Source: Oligoflexia bacterium
GTDB lineage: Bacteria; Bdellovibrionota; UBA1018
Reading direction: 5' to 3'
Length of the DNA: 47,287 nt
Assembly: GCA_903898645.1 (NCBI GenBank)
Contig: CAIUGE010000025.1
Coordinates: 1 to 47,287, forward strand
Each line of letters opens with the position of its first letter. Position 1 is the first letter of the stretch. The notes under the pieces were generated by a model. That model made no database searches. It was not told where the DNA came from and was given only the letters and a program-made list of their open reading frames with translations. This document shows, in pieces, positions 1-12,302 of the stretch. The position numbers and the translations under genes were made by a program.

Positions 1-117
1 ACTAAATTCGAAAATCCAGATTCTCAAAGCCAATGCAAGAGGATTTAGGAATTTTGAAAATTATCGGATAGCTATTCTTTTTTATTGCGGAAAAATGGAA
101 ATGATGCCTTAGAGGTT

Positions 118-1626
118 ATGCACAGAAAAGCCCGAAGAGCCCACATTTTTGTGATTACATTACTTACAGTCATATCTGTGCATCATGCTTCAGCGACACT
201 GACGCTCAACCAGATCAACGACAAGAATCTAAATAAGCTATGGATAAACACCTTTGTAGCAAACGCTACAAACAACGCTGTCAAGCAGACCTTTTCCTCT
301 TTTCTAGAAAATTCTGAAAACACTATTAATATTCTCGTCCGTGAGGCTACGGACGCTGATTCGAATGCTGCCGGAAAAGCTCATGCTCTTTGTCGTACAA
401 GTCAGAATGCCTGTCAGTATGCTACGCTCACCGCTAAGACTGCTGCCGACACCCCTCAGGGCGACAGCAAGTACGCTCTTAATCACGCCATTGCTGACGC
501 CGCCACCCTTACTGCTGCTGCTGCTCTTGAAAGTGCAGCTACTGATGCTGCCATTAACCTTCCTATGTACACTGCCGACCTGCCTCATGACCAATATGCC
601 CCTATCCAGGCTAGAGCGAACCAGGAAGCTATTATTGCCACCTCCCGCGCTCTGCTTGCTGCTCGCGCTGTTGCCACACGCAATATTGATGCTATTGATT
701 CGACGACTACTGCTGCTATGACTGCCTCTGCCACTTTTCATATCACTCTTGAAAAAAGTATAAAAGCTCGCATGAGCGCCGATGACGCCGAACAGAGACG
801 CAAAGCTGTGAATGATGCCATGTCTTCTCTGGCATTTAATTTTCATGAAATGAATCGCACTCAAAATATTGCCCGCACTGCTCTCGCTCTCGCCAACCGT
901 ACTGGCACTACTGATGACAAGCTGCTAGCAGCTCTCGCCAACCTCGAAAGTGTCTGCACTCGCAGAAAGGCTACTCTTGATCGATCTCGAGATCTTTGTC
1001 TATTTTCCCATCTTAAGGATGCCGATAGCATTCGCGCTGCTGTTACCGAATCTCGTACCGATATTTCGGCCATTGACACGCTAGCTACAAACACTCTGGC
1101 TGATTTCCGGCAACTTGCGCCTGATTACCAAATTTCTGAAACTACCCATCCAGCGAGTGCCGCTTACGAACGCTTCACAAAGCTTGCTGCTCCTGACATG
1201 GCCACACACAATCTTGATGCCAAGGAGGCAGACGCTCGGGCAGCGACCACCAGTGCCGCTGCAAGCGCCTACCGTAACACTCTCCATGCTGCCAGCATTG
1301 CTCGTGCTGCTCGTGCTCAAGCCAATCAAACTGGCACCCTAGCCGATAATTTATCAGCTGCTCTTGCCGAGCTTGAACTTGCCTGCATCCAAAAAAAATA
1401 TACCCACGCTCAATCTCTAGCTCTTCTCCGGATGGCCAACTCTCCGAGTCATGACCATATTCGCTGTGCTATTAGCGCCATGGCCAAGGATTCTTTTACC
1501 GATATTCGCATTGCCGATGATCAAGCCGTAAAGGCACTGGCTTATTTTCGTAGAATTGCTCCTAACACCAAGATTTCTGAAGCTACGTATCCAGAGAGTG
1601 CTGCTTATGAACGTACCAGAAAATAA
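118..1626 (+). CDS. Exported alanine-rich helical protein with an internal duplication
   Basis: I do not recognise this protein (502 residues). The N-terminus is a Sec-type signal: basic residues (HRKARR), a hydrophobic stretch (FVITLLTVISV) and an Ala-x-Ala end near residue 25. I chose ATG 118, just after AGAGG, over an in-frame TTG at 85 that has no ribosome site. The mature chain is very rich in Ala, Thr, Asp and Leu, with no membrane segment, so it is probably helical and periplasmic or secreted. Residues about 246-355 and 389-502 are two copies of one unit: both run from a LANxTGT-like stretch through LA.LE..C..K to a shared ISE.T.P.SAAYER end. The gene converges on nadE, 13 bases away. 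It resembles the Ala-rich exported proteins at 11134-12213 and 37202-38209 in composition, not in clear sequence. Function is unknown; the coding call is fairly sure. Confidence 0.75.
   Translation: MHRKARRAHIFVITLLTVISVHHASATLTLNQINDKNLNKLWINTFVANATNNAVKQTFSSFLENSENTINILVREATDADSNAAGKAHALCRTSQNACQYATLTAKTAADTPQGDSKYALNHAIADAATLTAAAALESAATDAAINLPMYTADLPHDQYAPIQARANQEAIIATSRALLAARAVATRNIDAIDSTTTAAMTASATFHITLEKSIKARMSADDAEQRRKAVNDAMSSLAFNFHEMNRTQNIARTALALANRTGTTDDKLLAALANLESVCTRRKATLDRSRDLCLFSHLKDADSIRAAVTESRTDISAIDTLATNTLADFRQLAPDYQISETTHPASAAYERFTKLAAPDMATHNLDAKEADARAATTSAAASAYRNTLHAASIARAARAQANQTGTLADNLSAALAELELACIQKKYTHAQSLALLRMANSPSHDHIRCAISAMAKDSFTDIRIADDQAVKALAYFRRIAPNTKISEATYPESAAYERTRK
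850..1623 (+). repeat. Two ~110-residue protein-level tandem repeats
   Basis: Unit 1 spans about 850-1185 and unit 2 about 1280-1623 inside the Ala-rich gene. Both contain A.A.AN.TGT, then a LAALA.LE/LSAALAELE block, a C..(R/K)KAT/YT segment, and end with ISE.T(H/Y)P.SAAYER. The two copies are clearly diverged at DNA level, so this is an old duplication rather than a recent slippage product. Confidence 0.7.
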
Positions 1627-1639
1627 CGCCTATTGCCCT

Positions 1640-3301
1640 TTATGACTGCCACCAGCATGCTTTTTTTACAATCGGCATCATTCTTCCTCTCCCGATCGCC
1701 GTCGACGATACACGCAAAACAGGCGCCGCTTGGTTCAGCTTAAACTCACAGGCGTCCATACGTCTCAAAACATCCATAGTCCATCCGGGCCTGGAAAGCA
1801 GCGGCTCATATCTTTCTGAGAGACTTTGAAAAGATTCTTTTCCAGCCAAAACATCAGCTAAAAAAGCATCCAAGAGCTCATAAGGCGGCAAAGAATCCTC
1901 ATCTTTTTGCCCATGAGCAAGCTCAGCCGTTGGAGCCTTTTTCATAATCGCCTCACCTATAGCAGGATAGCTAGCGGCAAGCGCATAGACCTCTGTCTTA
2001 TAAAGGTCCCCAATGGGAGCCAACGCGCCCGCCATATCTCCATAAAGTGTACAATACCCAAGTAAAAGTTCAGATTTATTCCCGGTTGTAAGTACCAAAG
2101 CCCGCTCACTGGCCGATACCGCCATCAGGTACAGCGCCCGTACGCGGGCCTGCATATTTTCTCTCGCAAGCTGTGAAAGCCGAGTAATCTCACTCAGCAA
2201 CGCACAGCTGTCTGTATAGATCCTATCAATCGGGATAGCATGCACCTTAATCCCTAGACGATCAGCTAAATCACGAGCATCCTGAAGACTTGCAGGTGAT
2301 GAAAACTGACTTGGCATCATAAGGGCCGATACATGCTCCTTGCCCAGAGCCTCGACAGCAAGTACTGCCACAAGCGCGGAATCAATACCCCCACTCAAGC
2401 CAAGAATAACATCTGAAAAACCAGATTGCTTCACATACGAGGCAATGCCAAGGACCAATGCATCAGCCAAACTTCCCTCAACGTGCATACTCTCATCCAG
2501 CAAGCGCCCATCACAAAAAACACCCACTGCCTCATGAAAAAAGGGCAAATGGCTTAAAACACCATCTTTCGAGATACCAAATGAACCACCATCAAAAATA
2601 AGTTCATCTGATGCCCCAACAGCATTACAATAGACGAGAGGCACACCCAGGCGCTGCACCACACCCTGATGAACAGTTTTGCGTATCTCCATTTTCCCCT
2701 GCTCGTAAGGGCTGGCAGAGAGAGACACAACAATGTCAGGTGCAAGTACACGAAGCGATGACTCGAGCTTCAGATCACCTGAATTATGATACCCCCAAAG
2801 GTCTTCACAAATAGTAAAAACTACCCGCACCCCATCACAAAGCCAGACATCCGTTTTTTCAGCTGCTTGGAAAAATTTTTGTTCAAAAAAAATACCCCTG
2901 TTGGGTAAAATCGTCTTCGCCTGCCTAAGCACAAGCTTACCATTCTCAAAAACACTGATGCAGTTTTGGGCATGACTCACGTGCCCAACAGCAAGAGCTG
3001 CAGGCTTCCCAACGGTCACTGCACAACAGGCCTGGAGCACACGCTCCGTACACAGAGCCCAATCAGCCGACTGCATGAGCTCATAGGGGAAGTAGCCACC
3101 AATGGCCAATTCAGGCGTCACAATAAGACGCGCACCAAGCTCAACACCAAGCCGGTACGCATCAGTTATCTTCAGGTGATCAAATGCACCGACGGCAGTT
3201 CCAAACTGCGCCACTGCTATTTTAAAATCGGGAGTGTATCTCTGATTTTTCAAAGAAATAGGCCAGTTCACGCTCTGCTGATTGACTACTGTCTGAACCA
3301 T
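1640..3301 (-). CDS. nadE: Glutamine-dependent NAD+ synthetase
   Basis: Makes NAD+ from deamido-NAD+, ATP and glutamine-derived ammonia in the cytosol. The N-terminal half is a nitrilase-type amidohydrolase with its Glu-Lys-Cys triad visible at about E64 ([11 protein letters not shown]), K129 (AKTILPN) and C165 (FTICEDLW). The C-terminal half is the PP-loop synthetase with SGGIDS at about 303-308 and the [17 protein letters not shown] segment. About 553 residues, normal for the fused form. The start is uncertain: the conserved IAVAQF begins near base 3232, inside the end of ndk, and ATG 3310 or 3301, GTG 3271 and TTG 3253 are all in frame with weak ribosome sites. Every likely start overlaps ndk, which suggests translational coupling. 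It is the last gene of the icd operon. Confidence 0.93.
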   Translation of the reverse strand: MVQTVVNQQSVNWPISLKNQRYTPDFKIAVAQFGTAVGAFDHLKITDAYRLGVELGARLIVTPELAIGGYFPYELMQSADWALCTERVLQACCAVTVGKPAALAVGHVSHAQNCISVFENGKLVLRQAKTILPNRGIFFEQKFFQAAEKTDVWLCDGVRVVFTICEDLWGYHNSGDLKLESSLRVLAPDIVVSLSASPYEQGKMEIRKTVHQGVVQRLGVPLVYCNAVGASDELIFDGGSFGISKDGVLSHLPFFHEAVGVFCDGRLLDESMHVEGSLADALVLGIASYVKQSGFSDVILGLSGGIDSALVAVLAVEALGKEHVSALMMPSQFSSPASLQDARDLADRLGIKVHAIPIDRIYTDSCALLSEITRLSQLARENMQARVRALYLMAVSASERALVLTTGNKSELLLGYCTLYGDMAGALAPIGDLYKTEVYALAASYPAIGEAIMKKAPTAELAHGQKDEDSLPPYELLDAFLADVLAGKESFQSLSERYEPLLSRPGWTMDVLRRMDACEFKLNQAAPVLRVSSTAIGRGRMMPIVKKACWWQS

Positions 3302-3644
3302 GAACTGCATTTGCTTCAATGCCTTCGCCAAAAAGCTTTCTCACTGTCCCCGCATCAGCCTTTGCAGGATCAGTAGCACCCATGATTTCACGGTTACGTG
3401 CAACTGCACCTTCGCCTTCTAAGCACATCAAAAAAACAGGACCACTTGTCATAAATTGCACAAGGCTAGCAAAAAAAGGTCTATCCTTATGTTCAATATA
3501 AAATCCTTCAGTTTTTTCACGCGACAAATGCACCATTTTTATGGCAGCAACACGTAAGCCTTTTTCTTCAAAACAGCTTATCACCTTACCTACCACATTC
3601 TTGCTCACTGCATTGGGCTTAATAATCGAAAACGTCTTCTCCAT
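3222..3644 (-). CDS. ndk: Nucleoside diphosphate kinase
   Basis: Transfers the gamma phosphate from ATP to other nucleoside diphosphates through a phosphohistidine. At 140 residues it has normal bacterial length. The N-terminal ERTF-like strand is present ([12 protein letters not shown]), as are the nucleotide-contacting [10 protein letters not shown] segment and the active-site NAVHGSDS with catalytic His. The ATG lies one base after the sucD stop, and its ribosome site AAGAGG is inside the sucD tail. The 3' end overlaps the start of nadE. Its place after sucCD fits the GTP/ATP exchange linked to succinyl-CoA synthetase. Confidence 0.97.
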   Translation of the reverse strand: MEKTFSIIKPNAVSKNVVGKVISCFEEKGLRVAAIKMVHLSREKTEGFYIEHKDRPFFASLVQFMTSGPVFLMCLEGEGAVARNREIMGATDPAKADAGTVRKLFGEGIEANAVHGSDSSQSAERELAYFFEKSEIHSRF

Positions 3645-3645
3645 A

Positions 3646-4521
3646 TTACCTCTTTCCTAAGGCATCACGTAATGTGACACCAAGATCTGCAGGTGAACGC
3701 GCTATGCGAACACCAGCACTCATTAACGCCTGGAATTTTTCCTCGGCAGTTCCTTTGCCCCCTGAAATAATAGCACCTGCATGCCCCATCCGTTTACCAG
3801 CGGGTGCCGTTGCACCACCAATAAATCCAGCAATAGGCTTTTTAAATGCACGACGGATGTAATCAGCAGCCTCTTCTTCAGCAGTGCCCCCAATTTCGCC
3901 AATCATAATAACGCCGTCTGTATCTGGATCAGCCGCGAAGGCTTCAAGTACATCAATAAAATGCGTCCCATTCACAGGATCTCCACCAATACCAACACAG
4001 GTACTTTGCCCAAACCCTAATTGTGTCAGTTGATAGACTGCCTCATACGTCAACGTCCCGGATCTCGAAACTACACCCAAACGACCAGGGCGATGGATAC
4101 TGCCAGGCATAATGCCTATTTTACAAGCGCCAGGGGTAATAATTCCAGGACAGTTCGGCCCAATAAGCCGGCTTTTTGTAGATTGCAGCATTCTTTTAAC
4201 CTGCACCATATCACGAACCGGAATACCTTCTGTGATACAGACAATAAGCGGAATGCCCGCATCAGCTGCTTCACAAATAGCGTCAGCCGCACCCATGGGA
4301 GGAACAAAAATCATCGTGGCATTAGCATGCGTCTTTGCAACTGCCTCACCTACTGAGTTAAAAACAGGAAATCCATCTACATCCTGCCCACCTCGACCAG
4401 GAGTCACCCCACCTACAACTTCAGTCCCATACTCACGGCACCCCTTGGCATGAAATAAACCCTGAGACCCAGTAATACCCTGCACCAACAGCCGCGTCTG
4501 CTTATTAACCCAAATCGCCAT
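3646..4521 (-). CDS. sucD: Succinyl-CoA synthetase alpha subunit
   Basis: Alpha chain of the TCA enzyme that converts succinyl-CoA to succinate with nucleotide triphosphate formation. At 291 residues it is the usual length. The N-terminal CoA-binding Rossmann domain starts with [14 protein letters not shown]. The phosphorylated active-site His lies in [13 protein letters not shown] near residue 245. IGPNCPGII and [10 protein letters not shown] are family signatures. It follows sucC by 16 bases, with AGAGGA placed 8 bases before ATG, so it is co-transcribed and made in step with its partner. Confidence 0.97.
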   Translation of the reverse strand: MAIWVNKQTRLLVQGITGSQGLFHAKGCREYGTEVVGGVTPGRGGQDVDGFPVFNSVGEAVAKTHANATMIFVPPMGAADAICEAADAGIPLIVCITEGIPVRDMVQVKRMLQSTKSRLIGPNCPGIITPGACKIGIMPGSIHRPGRLGVVSRSGTLTYEAVYQLTQLGFGQSTCVGIGGDPVNGTHFIDVLEAFAADPDTDGVIMIGEIGGTAEEEAADYIRRAFKKPIAGFIGGATAPAGKRMGHAGAIISGGKGTAEEKFQALMSAGVRIARSPADLGVTLRDALGKR

Positions 4522-4537
4522 ACTTTAAATCCTCTTA

Positions 4538-7954
<3,417 letters not shown>

Positions 7955-8140
7955 AGCACTCTCCTGTGAAACTGTTTAACCAGACTTTACGTATCTGGTC
8001 AAAAAAAAAGGATAATGGTCAACCTATCAAGAACAAAACCCTGTTTGCCTACATCGGCAACAATGAACTCGAAGTACACTTCTTATTTTAAACAGAAATA
8101 TTGTCACCTCACGACGTCAACGTCCCCAGCCCTCCAGGAG
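7955..8140 (-). promoter_or_regulatory. Leader region upstream of the icd operon
   Basis: This 186-base gap separates the exported gene 8141-9223 from icd, both on the minus strand. Read on the minus strand it has two TTGACC boxes flanking a run of nine T, and an inverted repeat ACCAGA...TCTGGT (7980-8000). The second TTGACC is 17 bases from a weak TTAAAC. The hairpin is preceded, not followed, by the T-run, so it is not a normal terminator. A promoter for icd here is likely but its exact position is not clear. Confidence 0.35.
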
Positions 8141-8256
8141 TCACCGTGGACGCGCGCACCGGAATCCGAGATTCGCACTCCAAAAGGACGGCCCAGCATT
8201 CAATGCCAGAGCAAACACACCAGCATATACGCCAGTACCATAGTCACCACCACGGA
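8141..8256 (-). other. Candidate DGR variable region (VR)
   Basis: This stretch encodes IRGGDYGTGVYAGVFALALN and then the AGPSFWSANLGFRCARPR end. Positions where known templates usually carry AAY codons here hold D, Y, T, V, Y, A, F, W and A, while the scaffold residues are intact. Seventeen bases after the stop, a short palindrome GACGTCAACGTC (8113-8124) sits where some retroelements have a hairpin needed for retrohoming. This is pattern matching only, without the template in hand. Confidence 0.45.
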
Positions 8257-9223
8257 TAGCAGCAGCAGGAGCTCCATTGACGACTGCGCTAGCTGCTCCA
8301 TTAAATTGCCCTATTGAGGAACCATTAAGGTTCCAAGTATTCCCAGTACCGCTACCTACTGTACCTGGATTCTGAGTAGCTCCTGCAACGAATGAAGTCT
8401 GAGTAGGTCCCGCTTGCATAAGCATATCAGTCCATTCCCACAAATTACCTATCATATCCTGCACACCAAACTGACTGATACAAGATACAGCCGAACCAGA
8501 AACCCATGTAGCCCCTGCCATAGCAGTACTACGTAGTGCACCACCATTAATATTACATGCAGCAGCAGCACCATTGGACGCCGAGCCAACGCTCGAGCCC
8601 GTTGATGCTGGCATCACAGTCCCCATTGCTGACATTTGCCAAACAGCATCTGGGATCAGCTGCTTACCAGAATTTGCACATGCTACAATCGCTTGAAACC
8701 AAGTGATAGTTGTAGCAGGCTGCACATTAGGCTTCGATACAGCATAGCCTGCGTAGCCAGCTCCACTCATGTCATACGATGATGAAACGTACACACTCCC
8801 CGTCCCGCCAGTCACTGACCAAACACTTGCCTGATATTTATCCACACACCAGGATCCTACAGGCACCATCACGTCATTGCTGTTGCCTGTAGCACATGAA
8901 CGCAAAGTTGTTGTTGCATTCCATGATTGACTCGACCACACCGCACCATTATCTACAAGGACGTTACCTGATGTGCCTGCAGCAACTGGACTTACGGCAC
9001 TAGTGCTATTACCTAATAGAACTGCACCTGCCGGAATAGTACTCAGACCTGTTCCCCCACCTGAGACAGTCAGCGTGCTGCTCAGAATGCCGTTAATGGC
9101 AGTTGAGATGCCGGCGAAATTTGCATTCATCTGGGACGCTGATATCGATGAACCAGCAGAAAAAGAATTTGATATAGAAAAAATCGCATGCGCTGCGGTA
9201 ACATAAGACAAGAAGAACAGCAT
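8141..9223 (-). CDS. Exported FGE/C-type-lectin-fold protein with retroelement-type variable C-terminus
   Basis: About 360 residues. A short signal peptide ends at TAAHA. Next comes a low-complexity, tail-fibre-like section (SGGGTGLSTIPAGAVLLGN and following) of the kind found in phage fibres and surface adhesins. From about residue 110 the chain matches the formylglycine-generating-enzyme/sulfatase-modifying-factor family (a C-type lectin fold): VGSWCVDKYQ, DMIGNLWEW, and the end RGGDYG...GFRCAR. The last ~38 residues follow the layout of variable regions in diversity-generating retroelement targets: fixed RGG, AGVFAL, PS and GFRC with scattered unusual residues between. No reverse transcriptase or template repeat was seen in the window. 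I chose ATG 9223; TTG 9229 is the alternative. A catalytic formylglycine role is unlikely; surface binding is the better guess. Confidence 0.78.
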   Translation of the reverse strand: MLFFLSYVTAAHAIFSISNSFSAGSSISASQMNANFAGISTAINGILSSTLTVSGGGTGLSTIPAGAVLLGNSTSAVSPVAAGTSGNVLVDNGAVWSSQSWNATTTLRSCATGNSNDVMVPVGSWCVDKYQASVWSVTGGTGSVYVSSSYDMSGAGYAGYAVSKPNVQPATTITWFQAIVACANSGKQLIPDAVWQMSAMGTVMPASTGSSVGSASNGAAAACNINGGALRSTAMAGATWVSGSAVSCISQFGVQDMIGNLWEWTDMLMQAGPTQTSFVAGATQNPGTVGSGTGNTWNLNGSSIGQFNGAASAVVNGAPAAAIRGGDYGTGVYAGVFALALNAGPSFWSANLGFRCARPR

Positions 9224-9355
9224 ACCCAATCACCCCCACGCACTCCTTTCGGTACCTCCATTTCTTTGCTAGAGCGCCTGTTTCGCCAGGATTTAAGAGC
9301 GTGATTAAAAAAAGATAGCGATATGCGTTATTGAAGCATATACCAAGATGACATT

Positions 9356-10687
9356 ATGAAAAGACTACTACTCTCCATAGGAGCAATGTGCATACATACT
9401 ACATACGCATCCCCACACCTCACCTCAGAACAAGCAATGACCTCAAGACAAGCTATCTACAATAAAATCCTCAATCGCCTAGAATTGGAACAGCCCCGTG
9501 AGAACGCCCGATGGTTCTTTATACATTTGTATGCAGCATGTCAAGCTGAAGGAATAGTATCGCCCGCAGCAGACCTCGATAAGATAAAGGAACTTATCAC
9601 AGAAAGATTAGCTCGAGCCCCACATATGATGCACGCCCCTAGCTCCCAAGAACAACAGGCTCTTGAAGAGCGCAAAAAAAGCTACCAATCTCTCGCTATA
9701 ATAAATAGCGGATGGGATGGAGACACGCATGAAACAAGCATGAGTAGCACTAAAATCAGATCACTCCTGCATGACCTCAACACTTTTGAAAGTCTCTACC
9801 CGAATGCAGTTGCCAATACAGATGTCCTGATTGAGCAATTTTTTAGGTATGTAGATACACTCTATCTGCACACTATTGAGCATACGCTTACAGGCACAGC
9901 ACTGTCCGAGAATGAAACGAGATTTTTACCAAAAGCGCGAGCCTCCTTCCTTCTTCTCAATAACCTCAATCCAATTTTTGCAAATAGATCAGCCAAACAG
10001 AGCATCGATCTGATAGCACCCCCATGGATCAGCCTATTCACAAGATTCTTCAATACTCCTTCGAACAGACAAGGCCCCATTGACTGGTGGGATGCACCAG
10101 CGCTCATCAACCACCCTGAAATGAGCATAAAAAAAATCCTAGCGATTGTATGGGCAGCATCAAGCGATACAGCACATTTCACGGTCAATCAGGTAGACGA
10201 CAATTTCTTCCACCTCATGGAAACTATCTATGATATCGCAACTAGTCATAATAGTCGTGAGCAACATGAGTTTGATGCCAAAAACGGTTTCCTCCCTCAG
10301 TTTCTTCTGTCTACCATTGACCCAATGTTTCCTGAAACACCTCGAGACATAAGAGCATGCCACATCGGTGCAGCAACACGCATGTTCCTCTCACTCTATG
10401 CAGTTCACCCTCTCCACACCCCACTCATGCTTCAAACTTCAGCTGAACGCAGTATCTCTATTCGAAACTTTTTTCTCCAAATAAAGCGAAAGTATAGGGC
10501 CAAGATTTACTTCATGCGATCTCTACTTGATAAAAATCATGACGCGACGCTCTCAGATCTTCCATGGCTCCTCGACAACATTCAAAAAGAATATAACGCT
10601 GTTTACGCAGAACCACTCAACATCCAGGATCAAGAAGTCATTATGAGCGTCAAAAATGCACTTTTGTACGCCACAGATAGTGAATAA
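9356..10687 (+). CDS. Exported protein of unknown function
   Basis: I do not recognise this 443-residue protein. It starts with a signal peptide (MKRLLLSIGAMCIHTTYAS) with likely cleavage near residue 19. The mature part is predicted mostly helical, rich in Asn, His and aromatic residues, with no membrane segment, no obvious repeat and no clear catalytic motif. Only one Cys pair-like set is visible, early (AACQAEG) and late (RACHIG). It is a single gene, divergent from the FGE-fold gene across a 130-base spacer. A weak hairpin AGTC-ATAC-GACT followed by T (10733-10746) may end its transcript. The frame is fully open and there is no competing real gene on the other strand. Confidence 0.7.
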   Translation: MKRLLLSIGAMCIHTTYASPHLTSEQAMTSRQAIYNKILNRLELEQPRENARWFFIHLYAACQAEGIVSPAADLDKIKELITERLARAPHMMHAPSSQEQQALEERKKSYQSLAIINSGWDGDTHETSMSSTKIRSLLHDLNTFESLYPNAVANTDVLIEQFFRYVDTLYLHTIEHTLTGTALSENETRFLPKARASFLLLNNLNPIFANRSAKQSIDLIAPPWISLFTRFFNTPSNRQGPIDWWDAPALINHPEMSIKKILAIVWAASSDTAHFTVNQVDDNFFHLMETIYDIATSHNSREQHEFDAKNGFLPQFLLSTIDPMFPETPRDIRACHIGAATRMFLSLYAVHPLHTPLMLQTSAERSISIRNFFLQIKRKYRAKIYFMRSLLDKNHDATLSDLPWLLDNIQKEYNAVYAEPLNIQDQEVIMSVKNALLYATDSE

Positions 10688-10765
10688 AATGACTCGGTTA
10701 TTAAAAATAGTCCCCTGGATAAAAAAAGCATAGTCATACGACTTTTGATTGTTTACCATATTTCT

Positions 10766-11011
10766 ATGGACACTCATGACAATGACCTTCGTGCTGAAAT
10801 AGAAAAACTGAAAGCTGAAAATGAGGCTTTGAAAAAGCCAGGTACCCGTGCCCTTTCCATGAAGGTGAGTGAAAAAGGCGCTCTTTCCGTCTATGGCCTT
10901 GGCCGCTTTCCAGTCACGCTCTACAAAGAACAATGGCTCAAGCTCCTTGACCTGACAAATGAGCTCCATAGCTTCATCAAGGACCATGAACACGAACTCA
11001 AAACAAAATAA
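10766..11011 (+). CDS. Small coiled-coil protein with a conserved 'VYGLGRFPVTLY' core
   Basis: 81 residues, no signal peptide. The first ~25 residues (DLRAEIEKLKAENEALKK) form a heptad-like coiled coil. The rest (VSEKGALSVYGLGRFPVTLY, then KEQWLKLLD) is compact and looks strongly conserved. I recall similar small proteins in myxobacterial and Bdellovibrio-like genomes, with no known function; that is memory, not a search. I chose ATG 10766 because the coiled coil follows directly; an upstream in-frame TTG at 10745 is less likely. It may dimerise through the N-terminal helix. Confidence 0.75.
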   Translation: MDTHDNDLRAEIEKLKAENEALKKPGTRALSMKVSEKGALSVYGLGRFPVTLYKEQWLKLLDLTNELHSFIKDHEHELKTK

Positions 11012-11133
11012 GCTGGTATGCATCGGTACCTGGATTTTTCCTAGCCAGCAAGGAACTATGGCTCGCATCTCATAAAGAGCAAGAGCATTCCCCCTCTCCA
11101 CAGGTCTCTACCATGTGCCCATAGACAAAATTT

Positions 11134-12213
11134 TTAGTCAGGTGATACAAACGGACAAGATGTGTATCGTAATCTAAGCCCTCGAATAAGATCCATGACG
11201 ATTTTATTAATAGCAGCCTGCTCCCCAAGGTTCAAAATACCGGCTGCTCTCACAGCCTCAAGCCTCGTGGGATCCACTTTCTTAAGAGCTTCAACGACAG
11301 CCTTATCAGCCTCTTCAAGACGCTTTTGAGCATCTGCAATAACCTCAGGCAGATGACTCCCAATCAAGGTCCGATGATACTTATAAGCAACGGCCGCGGA
11401 CCGAGCTAACGCAACAGCACGAACTTCCGCAACATCAGAAGGACTGGGAACAGCGATCTTAGCTTGCTCATTTTGCACGGAAGAAGGAAACTTAAGAGCA
11501 GCAGGAACCCCTCTGGCTGATAGAATGGCAGAGTGAGCTCTACTTGACCTACCCCCTGACTTTCCTTGATCACCAAAAGGTCCACTCTTCGAAGCCTTAG
11601 GTCGTCCCCTCGATACGTCAAGCAAAGGGTCGACATCTCCTTCTAAAAAACCAGCGAAGGCATCTGTGGCCTTTCGCAAAGACTCTTTATTCTTCTTAGG
11701 GTCCAGAATATACTCAAAAAGAGTCTTAAAAAATTCACTAGCAGCGACATGACCCCTCAAACTATCAGCAGCACTTTTTTTCTCCGCAAGATCCGCTACT
11801 CCTGCACGGGCATCATCAGCCCGCTGTACAAGCCTTCCATGATACGAAGAAACCGTCTTCTGAACTTTCTCCACCGAATAGCCATAATAAGAAAACTTCA
11901 AACGATTCGGAACAGCCGGATTAGCAATAACGCGCTCAAACTCCTCACATGCAGTTCGAGCCTCAGCATACGCCTTCTCATCAGGATTCTTCCAAGCACG
12001 AGCAGCAGCAACGGCCGCATGCCGAGCAGCACCAATACTCTCAACAGCATATTCATCATGATCAGCTCTGTAGTGATCTGTAGCAAGTGCTTGAAATACA
12101 ACAAAATTAAGAAAGTTTTGACGATAATCATCCGTACAAACTTTTTCCACCTGAGCAAAAACAGACTCTCCAAATAGAGAAGCCCACAAAAAAATGATAA
12201 AGAGAGCCTTCAT
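11134..12213 (-). CDS. Exported alanine-rich helical protein
   Basis: 359 residues, function not recognised. A clear signal peptide (MKALFIIFLWASLFGESVFA) ends near residue 20. The mature chain is Ala/Lys/Glu-rich and probably all-helical. A disordered Gly/Ser/Lys/Pro patch sits near the middle (RGRPKASKSGPFGDQGKSGG), and a Cys lies near each end (VEKVCTDDY, YTSCPFVSP), which could form a disulfide. The segment KRLEEADKAVVEALKKVDPTRLEAV is typical coiled coil. It is monocistronic, with a sigma-70-like promoter 26-54 bases upstream of ATG. It resembles the proteins at 118-1626 and 37202-38209 in style. Confidence 0.75.
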   Translation of the reverse strand: MKALFIIFLWASLFGESVFAQVEKVCTDDYRQNFLNFVVFQALATDHYRADHDEYAVESIGAARHAAVAAARAWKNPDEKAYAEARTACEEFERVIANPAVPNRLKFSYYGYSVEKVQKTVSSYHGRLVQRADDARAGVADLAEKKSAADSLRGHVAASEFFKTLFEYILDPKKNKESLRKATDAFAGFLEGDVDPLLDVSRGRPKASKSGPFGDQGKSGGRSSRAHSAILSARGVPAALKFPSSVQNEQAKIAVPSPSDVAEVRAVALARSAAVAYKYHRTLIGSHLPEVIADAQKRLEEADKAVVEALKKVDPTRLEAVRAAGILNLGEQAAINKIVMDLIRGLRLRYTSCPFVSPD

Positions 12214-12238
12214 TCCCCCATTATTCTCTTGCTTAATG

Positions 12239-12267
12239 ATTTTGTAAACTATCTTAATTTAAGTCAA
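12239..12267 (-). promoter_or_regulatory. Sigma-70-type promoter for the gene at 11134-12213
   Basis: On the minus strand TTGACT (12262-12267) is followed by exactly 17 bases and then CAAAAT (12239-12244). The boxes match the consensus at five and four of six positions, and the -10 lies 26 bases before the ATG. The surrounding DNA is A+T-rich. Confidence 0.5.
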
Positions 12268-12302
12268 AGCCGTCCCATGCATCCTATGTGCCACACGGAA
12301 TT

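Noticed and set aside
304-864. 186-residue ORF on the minus strand, opposite the Ala-rich gene
   Set aside because: Ser-rich product expected from the antisense of Ala/Thr codons; the plus-strand frame has a signal peptide and internal repeats.
7978-8010. Hairpin and A/T run upstream of icd as a terminator
   Set aside because: On the minus strand the T-run precedes the stem and on the plus strand A follows it, so neither direction forms a standard terminator.
10553-11101. 182-residue minus-strand ORF over the small coiled-coil gene
   Set aside because: Low-quality Phe/Val-rich translation that overlaps two better plus-strand genes; no ribosome site or motif.
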